Source of the DNA: Sneathiella limimaris
Lineage (GTDB): Bacteria > Pseudomonadota > Alphaproteobacteria > Sneathiellales > Sneathiellaceae
NCBI RefSeq assembly: GCF_012932565.1
Contig: NZ_JABBYJ010000003.1
Coordinates: 186,001 to 250,000, forward strand
Length of the DNA stretch: 64,000 nt
Direction of reading: 5' to 3'
In this document: positions 46,701 through 54,324 of the stretch, piece after piece
Layout: every line of letters begins with the position of its first letter
How positions within the stretch are numbered: the stretch's first letter is position 1
The notes under the pieces: generated by a model
The model's database searches: none
What the model was told of the DNA's origin: nothing
Seen by the model: the letters and a program-made list of their open reading frames with translations, nothing else
Position numbers and translations under genes: made by a program

Positions 46701-47532
46701 CGTACGGGCTGTCGCGGAACTTGATGAAGATGAAAAAACCAATCCTCTTGCGGCCAGGGTTCAAAAAGACCGCGATCAGTTAATTGAGGAAGGACTTTCA
46801 GCAGAAGAAGCCACCATAAAAGCCGGCTTTAGATTGTTTGGATCTAAACCGGGTGCCTACGGAGCTGGTTTACAAGCGCTTATTGATGAAAAAGGCTGGG
46901 AGACTGAGGCCGATCTGGCTCGGGCTTATGTCGCTTGGGGCGGCTACGCTTATGGGGCGAAATCTGACGGTGTTGCTGCACATGGCATATTTGAAACGCG
47001 CCTCAAATCCATGGATGCTGTCATTCACAATCAAGACAACCGGGAACATGATATTCTGGATAGTGATGACTATTACCAGTTTGAAGGGGGTGCGACCGCT
47101 GCAGTGCGCCACCTAAAAGGTGAACAGCCTCACGTGTATCACAATGATCACTCCCGACCCGAAAGTCCAAAAATCAGAACGTTGGAGGATGAAATCGGTC
47201 GGATCGTCCGCGCCCGGGCAGCAAACCCGAAATGGATCGAAAGTGTGATGAAGCACGGCTACAAAGGCGCTTTTGAAATGAGTGCAACTGTCGATTATCT
47301 ATTTGCTTTCGCAGCCACCGCCAAAGCGGTTAAAGATCATCATTTCGATATGCTTTACGATGCCTACATCATGGATGAATCTGTTCGGAATTTCCTGGAG
47401 GAAAATAATCCTGATGCGCTCAAAGAAATGCTCGATAGATTTGAAGAAGCTTTAAACAGAGGTATGTGGCAACCACGCCGAAACAGCCTAAAGACAGATC
47501 TGATGGAACTCAGAGGGGAGATTGTGGCATGA
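43789..47532 (+). CDS. cobN: CobN-type cobaltochelatase large subunit
   Basis: The large subunit of the ATP-dependent cobalt chelatase, related to the magnesium chelatase H subunit. At 1247 residues it is of full length. Recognisable segments are [22 protein letters not shown] near residue 390, [24 protein letters not shown] near residue 545, and near 845-950 [18 protein letters not shown] and [28 protein letters not shown]. The small AAA+ subunits CobS and CobT are not in the window. Its stop overlaps cobO by 4 nt. Confidence 0.95.
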   Translation: [1247 protein letters not shown]

Positions 47533-48164
47533 CAGATAAGAAACTCAGCCCGGAAGAACTGGCCAGAGCCAACGAAAAAGCCCGCAAGAAAAAGGCTGCC
47601 CGGGACAAAATGCTGGCCACTAAAACCATAGAAAAGGGTCTGCTAATCGTCCACACAGGTAAAGGCAAAGGCAAATCTACCGCGGCCTTTGGTCTTGCAG
47701 CCCGCGCTATCGGCAACGACATGAAAGTTGGTATCGTTCAGTATGTGAAAGGCAAATGGGAAACGGGAGAGAGAAAAGTTTTGGAAGCGTTCCCTGACCA
47801 GGTTGAAATCCATACCATGGGAGAAGGCTTTACATGGGAAACCCAGGATCGGGAAAGGGATATTCGTGCAGCTGAAAAAGCATGGGCCAAATCAAAAGAG
47901 ATGATTGAAGCCTGCCGCGGTGAAGATCCGGCTTTTGATATGATCGTCCTCGACGAACTTAATATTGTTCTGCGCTATGACAGCCTGGATCTGCAGGAGG
48001 TCGTTGAATTTCTGAAAAACAAACCTGAAAACCTTCATGTGGTTGTCACGGGTCGAAATGCAAAAGAAGAGCTGATTGAAATAGCGGATCTGGTAACCGA
48101 AATGACCCAGATCAAACACCCCTTCCGCTCCGGTGTTAAAGCTCAGGTTGGGATTGAATTCTAA
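47529..48164 (+). CDS. cobO: cob(I)yrinic acid a,c-diamide adenosyltransferase
   Basis: Transfers the 5'-deoxyadenosyl group of ATP to cob(I)alamin-type corrinoids (CobA/CobO/BtuR family). The P-loop GKGKGKSTAAFGLAARA, IVQYVKGKWETGER, MGEGFTWETQD and IVLDELNIVLRYD motifs are present in 211 residues. The ATG at 47529 overlaps the cobN stop by 4 nt; the upstream open frame lies within cobN. It ends with a TAATG junction to cobQ. Confidence 0.94.
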   Translation: MTDKKLSPEELARANEKARKKKAARDKMLATKTIEKGLLIVHTGKGKGKSTAAFGLAARAIGNDMKVGIVQYVKGKWETGERKVLEAFPDQVEIHTMGEGFTWETQDRERDIRAAEKAWAKSKEMIEACRGEDPAFDMIVLDELNIVLRYDSLDLQEVVEFLKNKPENLHVVVTGRNAKEELIEIADLVTEMTQIKHPFRSGVKAQVGIEF

Positions 48165-49621
48165 TGAGCGCAGCCCTGATGATCCAAGGCACTGGTTCTG
48201 ATGTCGGCAAGTCATTGCTTGTCGCTGGCATCGCCCGTGCCTTGTCCAATCAGGGTCTGAAGGTCATGCCGTTCAAGCCACAAAACATGTCAAATAATGC
48301 GGCTGTGACTTCTGAAGGGGGAGAGATCGGGCGCGCACAGGCCCTTCAAGCAAGAGCCGCTCGTACGCCTTTGCTGAATGACATGAACCCGGTTCTCCTG
48401 AAACCTCAAAGCGAGACAGGGGCTCAAATCATCGTTCAAGGGAAAGTCTGGGGACAGGCTGCTGCCCGACAATACCAAGATATCAAACAAGAACTTCTGC
48501 CATACGCATTAGATAGCTTTAACCGGTTAAAAATTAATTCAGATATCGTGTTGGTAGAAGGCGCAGGAAGTCCGGCCGAAATTAACCTTCGTAAAAACGA
48601 CATTGCCAATATGGGCTTTGCAGAAGCTGCTGATATTCCAGTGGTGCTTGCGGGCGATATTGACAGGGGCGGTGTCATCGCCCAGTTGGTGGGCACACAT
48701 GCACTGCTTTCCCCGTCAGAGACGTCGCGAACGAAGGCCTTTATCATCAACAAGTTTCGGGGCGATACTTCTCTCTTTTCCGATGGTCTTAAGATCATCA
48801 CGGAAAAAACAGGTTGGAATAGCCTGGGTATCGTACCTTATTTCAAGGATGCGCATAAACTGCCGCCAGAAGATGCCCTTTCAGTCTATAATCCGCAGGA
48901 GCAAGTAGGCACAGTCAATATCGCGGTCGTCGTGCTTTCTCGCATATCCAATCATGATGACTTTGATCCACTGGCAACCGATCCTGATGTAAATCTGATT
49001 ATGGTCAGACCTGGCACTCCCATCCCCCCCAATATGGACCTCATCATTCTGCCAGGATCAAAATCAACCATCGATGACATGAAATTCCTGACCGCGCAAG
49101 GATGGGATATCGACATTAAGGCTCACCTCAGGCAGGGCGGGTCAGTCCTTGGGATCTGCGGGGGGTATCAAATGTTGGGAAACATGATCCGGGATCCGAT
49201 GGGAATTGAAAGCAGCCAACCAGAGATTGAAGGACTTGGATTGCTCGATTTTGAAACCGAAATGCATCCCGCCAAGACTTTGTTGGAAGAAACAGGCATC
49301 CATCTGGAAAGTGAAACAAAGGTATCTGGCTATCATATGCATCTTGGAAAATGCGTCGGCCCTGCCCTCTCCCGACCATTCCTGAACCTGAGCTCTGGTG
49401 ATGATGGGTGTGTGTCCGAAAACGGTCAGGTCATGGGAACATACCTGCATGGGCTTTTCCAACAAGATCAGTTCCGGCAAAAATTCTTGAACCAGCTCCG
49501 CCCGGGTCAAAGACGACTTCGTCAGTTTGAGCATGAAGTGGAAGAAAGCCTGAATGGACTTGCCGCTCATCTGAAGCAACATCTGGACATGAACCAGTTG
49601 ATGGAGATTGCCGGATGCTAG
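48164..49621 (+). CDS. cobQ: cobyric acid synthase
   Basis: A glutamine-dependent amidotransferase adding amides at positions b, d, e and g of adenosylcobyrinic a,c-diamide. The 485-residue protein has an N-terminal dethiobiotin-synthetase-like ATPase (MIQGTGSDVGKS, FKPQNMSNN, VEGAGSPAEINL) and a C-terminal GATase with the nucleophile Cys in GICGGYQMLG and the His in GTYLHGLF. Its start overlaps the cobO stop by 1 nt, and its end overlaps the convergent cobD by 4 nt. Confidence 0.96.
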   Translation: MSAALMIQGTGSDVGKSLLVAGIARALSNQGLKVMPFKPQNMSNNAAVTSEGGEIGRAQALQARAARTPLLNDMNPVLLKPQSETGAQIIVQGKVWGQAAARQYQDIKQELLPYALDSFNRLKINSDIVLVEGAGSPAEINLRKNDIANMGFAEAADIPVVLAGDIDRGGVIAQLVGTHALLSPSETSRTKAFIINKFRGDTSLFSDGLKIITEKTGWNSLGIVPYFKDAHKLPPEDALSVYNPQEQVGTVNIAVVVLSRISNHDDFDPLATDPDVNLIMVRPGTPIPPNMDLIILPGSKSTIDDMKFLTAQGWDIDIKAHLRQGGSVLGICGGYQMLGNMIRDPMGIESSQPEIEGLGLLDFETEMHPAKTLLEETGIHLESETKVSGYHMHLGKCVGPALSRPFLNLSSGDDGCVSENGQVMGTYLHGLFQQDQFRQKFLNQLRPGQRRLRQFEHEVEESLNGLAAHLKQHLDMNQLMEIAGC

Positions 49622-50616
49622 CGCACAGACAGAACAGCAATAATAACCAGCAGGACAAACAGATAGGCAGTGGTCACCTGATAGAGTGTCAAAGCACGCC
49701 GAATATCCAAAGGCGTAACATCTTTTCGCCCAGCGCTATTCATCCAGTGATCCTCAGTCAGCCTGCCCCCATACTGACGGGGACCTGCCAAGGAAATACC
49801 AAGGGCACCGGCCATAGCCGCTTCCTGCCATCCTGCATTGACACTCTTGTGCAGCCTGGCATCTTTGAACAAAACCTGAAAAGCGGCTCGAAAATCTGCA
49901 TTTCTCAGGAAAAGACTGCTTCCCGCTATCAGCAAACCCGTCAGTCTTGCAGGGATATAGTTCATCACATCATCAAGTCGGGCCGCAAATTTACCAAAAT
50001 ATTCAAAGCGATCGTTGCGATGACCAATCATGCTGTCCAACGTATTAACGGCTTTATAAACGAGCAATCCAGGCAATCCCGCAATCAAAAACCAGAAAAG
50101 CGGCGATACCGTTCCATCAAGAAAATTTTCGGCAAGACTTTCAATACTTGCCCGGGCAACCCCCGCTTCGTCCAGGCTATCTGGATCCCGTCCAACGATG
50201 TGGCTAACGGCTTTACGCCCCTCTTGCAAAGATGTACTCAAGCCGGCCTCCACATTGGCGACGGCTTGATACAAGCCCTTGCAGGCAATCAGACTACTTC
50301 CCAAAATTGCAAGCAGGATTCCGCCGAACGGCACTTGATCCAAAAGGGCAGAAATCACAATTCCCACCGACGCGACCAGGATGACAACCAAAATGCTGGT
50401 CAGAAGTCCTGCCCCAAATTGAATGCGATGATCTTTCGATCGGTTCAGACGAGCTTCCAGCCAACCGATCAGATTTCCAATGGGAATTACCGGGTGGGGA
50501 ATACGTTTGTAAAGCCAAGCAGGATCGCCAATCAACAGATCAAACCCCAGCAGCAAAAAGCCAAGAGCAAGCGGCGTTGGGATACCATCGGTCAATTGAG
50601 TAACGAGATCTATCAT
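49618..50616 (-). CDS. cobD: adenosylcobinamide-phosphate synthase (CbiB type)
   Basis: An integral membrane enzyme attaching the aminopropanol arm to adenosylcobyric acid. The 332-residue protein is hydrophobic, starts with LGFLLLGFDLLIGDPAWLYKRIPHPVIPIGNLI and has EAGVARASIESLAENFLDGTVSPLFW and YKAVNTLDSMIGHRNDRFEYFGKFAARLDDV, all CbiB hallmarks. I use the ATG at 50616; an in-frame TTG at 50637 is the alternative. It is the only minus-strand gene between cobQ and cbiX. The long plus-strand ORF over the same DNA is a shadow. Confidence 0.95.
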   Translation of the reverse strand: MIDLVTQLTDGIPTPLALGFLLLGFDLLIGDPAWLYKRIPHPVIPIGNLIGWLEARLNRSKDHRIQFGAGLLTSILVVILVASVGIVISALLDQVPFGGILLAILGSSLIACKGLYQAVANVEAGLSTSLQEGRKAVSHIVGRDPDSLDEAGVARASIESLAENFLDGTVSPLFWFLIAGLPGLLVYKAVNTLDSMIGHRNDRFEYFGKFAARLDDVMNYIPARLTGLLIAGSSLFLRNADFRAAFQVLFKDARLHKSVNAGWQEAAMAGALGISLAGPRQYGGRLTEDHWMNSAGRKDVTPLDIRRALTLYQVTTAYLFVLLVIIAVLSVR

Positions 50617-50727
50617 TTCGCCAAAATGATATGGCAACCATATCCGGTCAACCGGATTCTAAACTCAGGCATCGAATTAAGGTGCCAAAATACTGTGCTG
50701 AACGTCAGCCGATAAATGGAGCTAGAT

Positions 50728-51777
50728 ATGAAAGAAAAAATCGGAGTGATGGTTTGTGGGCATGGCAGCCGGGACGAAGGCGCCGTTCGTGAATTCGGCT
50801 CGGTGGCCAAGGGAATTGCAGAACGCCTGCCACAATATGAAGTGGATTCTGGTTTCCTCGAGTTTGCGACACCCATTATCCGCGATGGATTGGATAATCT
50901 TGTGGAAAGTGGTCATAATCATATCCTTGCGATCCCGGGAATGCTTTTTGCGGCGGGACATGCAAAGAATGACATCCCTTCAGTTCTCAATGCCTATGCT
51001 GCTAAAAAAGAAGGGCTGAAAATCTCTTATGGGCGGGAACTCGGCATTGATCTTAAGATGATCCGCGCTGCTGGTGATCGCATCATGCAAGCCATTAACG
51101 AAGCCGAAGAAGAAGTCCCCCTGCATGAGACTATGCTGGTCGTTGTTGGCCGCGGAGCCTCTGATCCCGATGCTAACTCCAACGTATCCAAAGTCATGCG
51201 AATGCTTTGGGAAGGCCTTGGCTTTGGCTGGGGTGAAACCGTTTATTCTGGTGTTACCTTCCCGCTTGTTGAGCCGGGCCTGGAACACGCCGCGCGGCTT
51301 GGTTACAAACGAATTGTTGTTTTTCCGTATTTCCTTTTCACAGGCATTCTCGTGAACCGGATTTACGATTACACTGATAAGGTGGCTGCCCAGCATCCTG
51401 ATATTGAATTCATTAAGGCGCCTTACCTGAACGACCATCCTCTTGTGCTTGATTGCTTTGCAGACCGCGTTCTGGAAATCTTGGACGGAACCAATAATAT
51501 GAACTGCGGCCTTTGCAAATACCGCGAACAGGCACTCGGATTTGAGGACGAAGTTGGCATGATCCAGGAAAGCCACCACCATCACGTGGAAGGAATTGGA
51601 ACAGGGACCCATTCCCATGACCACGATCATTCTCACCATCACAGTCACGACCATTCCCACAGTCATAGCCATGATCATGGACACAGCCATGGACATGATC
51701 ACGGGCATGATCACCACCATCACCCCTATCCACACGCAGATCATCCGCTTGGACCTGTGACCATGAAGAAGAAGTAA
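50728..51777 (+). CDS. cbiX: sirohydrochlorin cobaltochelatase CbiX with a His-rich C-terminal tail
   Basis: A class II chelatase that inserts cobalt into sirohydrochlorin in the early-cobalt route. In 349 residues there are two CbiX half domains (VMVCGHGSRDEGAVREFGSVAKG and VVVGRGASDPDANSNVSKVMRML), then an NCGLCKYREQALGFEDEVG segment with a CxxC pair, possibly for an iron-sulfur cluster. A tail from about residue 285 holds 28 His in about 60 residues, likely for metal storage or delivery. I use the ATG at 50728, because GGAG (an SD) lies 6 nt upstream within the longer frame. It heads the ring-contraction gene block. Confidence 0.92.
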   Translation: MKEKIGVMVCGHGSRDEGAVREFGSVAKGIAERLPQYEVDSGFLEFATPIIRDGLDNLVESGHNHILAIPGMLFAAGHAKNDIPSVLNAYAAKKEGLKISYGRELGIDLKMIRAAGDRIMQAINEAEEEVPLHETMLVVVGRGASDPDANSNVSKVMRMLWEGLGFGWGETVYSGVTFPLVEPGLEHAARLGYKRIVVFPYFLFTGILVNRIYDYTDKVAAQHPDIEFIKAPYLNDHPLVLDCFADRVLEILDGTNNMNCGLCKYREQALGFEDEVGMIQESHHHHVEGIGTGTHSHDHDHSHHHSHDHSHSHSHDHGHSHGHDHGHDHHHHPYPHADHPLGPVTMKKK

Positions 51778-51785
51778 TCCAGCGA

Positions 51786-52418
51786 ATGTATGATTACCTG
51801 AAAGATCCAGCAGCCATCTATGAAAAATCCTTCGCGACAGTTCGCGAGGAAACCGACCTGCGTGGCCTGCCAAATGACCTGGCTGAGATGATCATTAGGG
51901 TCATTCACGCCTGCGGCATGCCAGAGATCAAACCCGAGCTTCGCTTTACAAACACAGTTGCAACTGCAGCTGGAGAGGCTATTCGGGCAGGTAAGCCTAT
52001 CCTCTGTGATTGTGAAATGCTCAGAAACGGAATTATTCAACGGTTTTTGCATTCGCCAGAACAGACGGTCTGTACGTTAAACGATCCTAGCGTGCCGGAG
52101 ATCGCGAATACGCTTGGCACGACCCGATCTGCCGCGGCAATTGAACTTTGGAAAGATCAGATGGAGGGCGCTGTTGCTGTATTTGGCAATGCTCCAACGG
52201 CCCTCTTCCACTTGTTGGAAATGCTGCAAAAAGGGGCCCCCAAACCAGCAGCAATCCTTGGCTTTCCTGTAGGCTTCGTCGGCGCAGCTGAATCAAAAGA
52301 AGCTTTGGCATCTGCTGATTTGGATATCCCATATATCACATTACTCGGCCGAAAAGGGGGAAGCGCCATGGCTGCAGCGGCAACCAATGCGGCTGCCCTA
52401 TCGGGGAGTAAAATATGA
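51786..52418 (+). CDS. cobH: precorrin-8X (cobalt-precorrin-8) methylmutase
   Basis: Moves the methyl group from C11 to C12, forming (hydrogeno)byrinic acid. The 210-residue protein has the conserved catalytic-His region MIIRVIHACGMPEI, ILCDCEMLRNGI, FGNAPTALFHLLEM and the C-terminal TLLGRKGGSAMAAAATNA. It overlaps cobL by 4 nt. Equivalent to CbiC. Confidence 0.95.
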   Translation: MYDYLKDPAAIYEKSFATVREETDLRGLPNDLAEMIIRVIHACGMPEIKPELRFTNTVATAAGEAIRAGKPILCDCEMLRNGIIQRFLHSPEQTVCTLNDPSVPEIANTLGTTRSAAAIELWKDQMEGAVAVFGNAPTALFHLLEMLQKGAPKPAAILGFPVGFVGAAESKEALASADLDIPYITLLGRKGGSAMAAAATNAAALSGSKI

Positions 52419-53623
52419 CAGCCTGGTTGCACATTATAGGCGTCGGCGATGATGGACTTGATAGTCTTCCAACCCACCTACTTGAGCTAATCAATAGCGC
52501 TGAGCTTGTAATTGGTGGTGATCGTCATCTTGCCATGCTCCCACGCAGTTTTGATCGTCCAGTGATGAGTTGGCCAAGTCCGCTTATCAAACTGGTTGAG
52601 GAAGTCCTCAATCGCAAAGGCAAGCAGGTTGTGGTCTTGGCGACGGGGGATCCCATGCATTATGGGATCGGTGTTACCTTTGGCAAACATCTGGATAAAT
52701 CAGAATTCACGGTCCACACCGCGCCGTCGGCTTTTTCATTGGCCGCTGCCCGCCTCGGCTGGGATTTATCGAAAACGGTCAATATGACATTGCATGGCCG
52801 CCCGTTAGAACTGCTATTGCCGCATCTGTTTGACGGCGCCCAAATTCTCGCTCTGTCGGACGACGGGACAACGCCTGCCAAGGTCGCTAAGCTCCTCACA
52901 TCGCGTGGTTTTGGGGACAGCCAGATGAACGTCCTTGAACATATGGGCGGACCTCAGGAAGCGTGCTTGCAAGGCATAGCAAGTTTGTGGGATCAGAAAC
53001 CCACAAAAGATCTCAATACCATCGCAATTACCTTAAAAGCAGGAGCTGAGGCTTTACCTCTCTCGATAGCCCCGGGATTACCCGACGATGCGTTCATGCA
53101 GGACGGCCAACTTACCAAGCGGGAAATCCGAGCTGCGACCTTGTCGGCACTGACACCTTATCCAGGGGGGCTTCTTTGGGATGTTGGTGCGGGTTCGGGC
53201 TCTGTTGGGATTGAATGGATGCGATTGCATCCGCAAAACCGAGCCATAGCGATCGAGCATCGTCAAGATCGCCTCAATATGATCGAAGTAAACAAGACTA
53301 ATTTAGGTGTCCCAGGTCTCAAAATCATGGCAGGTAAAGCGCCTGAGGTTTTGGCCGGTTTGGAGGCACCCGACCGCATCTTCATAGGCGGCGGTTTAAC
53401 CACTTCCAATCTTTTTTCGGATTGTTGGGATGCATTAAAGCCGGGTGGTATTTTAGTTGCCAATACGGTCACCGTTGAAGGAGAACAGCTTGCTTTTGAG
53501 CTTTCTGACACGTATGGAGGCGAGCTCACTCGGCTCAATTTTTCAAGGGCCATGAAAATTGGTGGCTTCACGAGCTGGAAGCCTTTCCGGCAGGTTACAC
53601 AGTTAAGGTTACAAAAAATATGA
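52415..53623 (+). CDS. cobL: precorrin-6Y methyltransferase/decarboxylase, CbiE-CbiT fusion
   Basis: A bifunctional enzyme methylating C5 and C15 and decarboxylating the C12 acetate. The N-terminal half (1-200) is a CbiE tetrapyrrole methylase (IIGVGDDGLDSL, VVVLATGDPMHYGIG). The C-terminal half (about 210-402) is a CbiT Rossmann methyltransferase (LTPYPGGLLWDVGAGSGSVGIEW, RIFIGGGL). Its 402 residues are the normal fused length. It overlaps both neighbours by 4 nt. Confidence 0.95.
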   Translation: MTAWLHIIGVGDDGLDSLPTHLLELINSAELVIGGDRHLAMLPRSFDRPVMSWPSPLIKLVEEVLNRKGKQVVVLATGDPMHYGIGVTFGKHLDKSEFTVHTAPSAFSLAAARLGWDLSKTVNMTLHGRPLELLLPHLFDGAQILALSDDGTTPAKVAKLLTSRGFGDSQMNVLEHMGGPQEACLQGIASLWDQKPTKDLNTIAITLKAGAEALPLSIAPGLPDDAFMQDGQLTKREIRAATLSALTPYPGGLLWDVGAGSGSVGIEWMRLHPQNRAIAIEHRQDRLNMIEVNKTNLGVPGLKIMAGKAPEVLAGLEAPDRIFIGGGLTTSNLFSDCWDALKPGGILVANTVTVEGEQLAFELSDTYGGELTRLNFSRAMKIGGFTSWKPFRQVTQLRLQKI

Positions 53624-54324
53624 CAGGCAAGCTTTACGGACTGGGGATCGGCCCCGGAGATCCAGACCTGATTACAGTAAAGGCGCTGAAAGCCCTGCAA
53701 AATTGTCCCGTACTTGCCTATCCGGCGTTAGAAGGTGGCGACAGTCTTGCCAGGTCAATTATTGAGCCGCATCTGAACAGTCCCAAGACTGAGGTGACTA
53801 TCAACATTCCGATGACTGTTGCAAGAGAGCCAGCCCAAGCTGCTTATGACATCGCGGCGGAAGAGCTGTCGACCTATCTGGACGCAGGACAGGATGTAGC
53901 CGTTCTTTGTGAGGGAGATCCCTTTTTCTACGGCTCTTTCATGTATCTCTTTGGTCGATTGACTGAAAAATATGAAATTGAAGTCATTCCCGGTGTTTCC
54001 TCATTGACAGCCTGCGCTGGCGCTTTGCAGATGCCGTTATCCGCTCGAAACGATATTCTGACGGTACTGCCTGCCCCGCTCGACCCGGCCACGTTAAAAG
54101 ACCGGATTGAGGAAGCCCAAAGCATTGCCATCATGAAAATTGGACGCCATTTCGAAAAAGTCCGGGACTTGATCGAAGAAATGGGCTTGTTGGATAAGGC
54201 CAGCTATATCGAACGGGCCAGCATGGCAAACCAACGGATAATGCCGCTGCAGGACGTTCCGAAAGATGCCGCACCCTATTTCTCCATGATCCTCATTCAC
54301 AAACGGGGGCAAGCATGGATTTGA
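53620..54324 (+). CDS. cobI: precorrin-2 (cobalt-factor II) C20-methyltransferase
   Basis: An SAM-dependent tetrapyrrole methylase adding a methyl at C20. The 234-residue protein begins LYGLGIGPGDPDLITVKALKAL and has the AVLCEGDPFFYGSFMYL and EVIPGVSSLTACAGAL motifs. It corresponds to CobI/CbiL. It overlaps cobL by 4 nt and the CbiG-CobJ fusion gene by 10 nt. Confidence 0.95.
   Translation: MTGKLYGLGIGPGDPDLITVKALKALQNCPVLAYPALEGGDSLARSIIEPHLNSPKTEVTINIPMTVAREPAQAAYDIAAEELSTYLDAGQDVAVLCEGDPFFYGSFMYLFGRLTEKYEIEVIPGVSSLTACAGALQMPLSARNDILTVLPAPLDPATLKDRIEEAQSIAIMKIGRHFEKVRDLIEEMGLLDKASYIERASMANQRIMPLQDVPKDAAPYFSMILIHKRGQAWI

Noticed and set aside
49615-50715. Plus-strand 366-codon ORF, apparently following cobQ
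   Set aside because: It lies antisense to cobD, which has all CbiB motifs. The plus-strand translation is low-complexity and Gln/Asn/Arg rich without domains.
50980-51873. Minus-strand 297-codon ORF rich in Met and Val
   Set aside because: It is a shadow of the repetitive His codons in cbiX.
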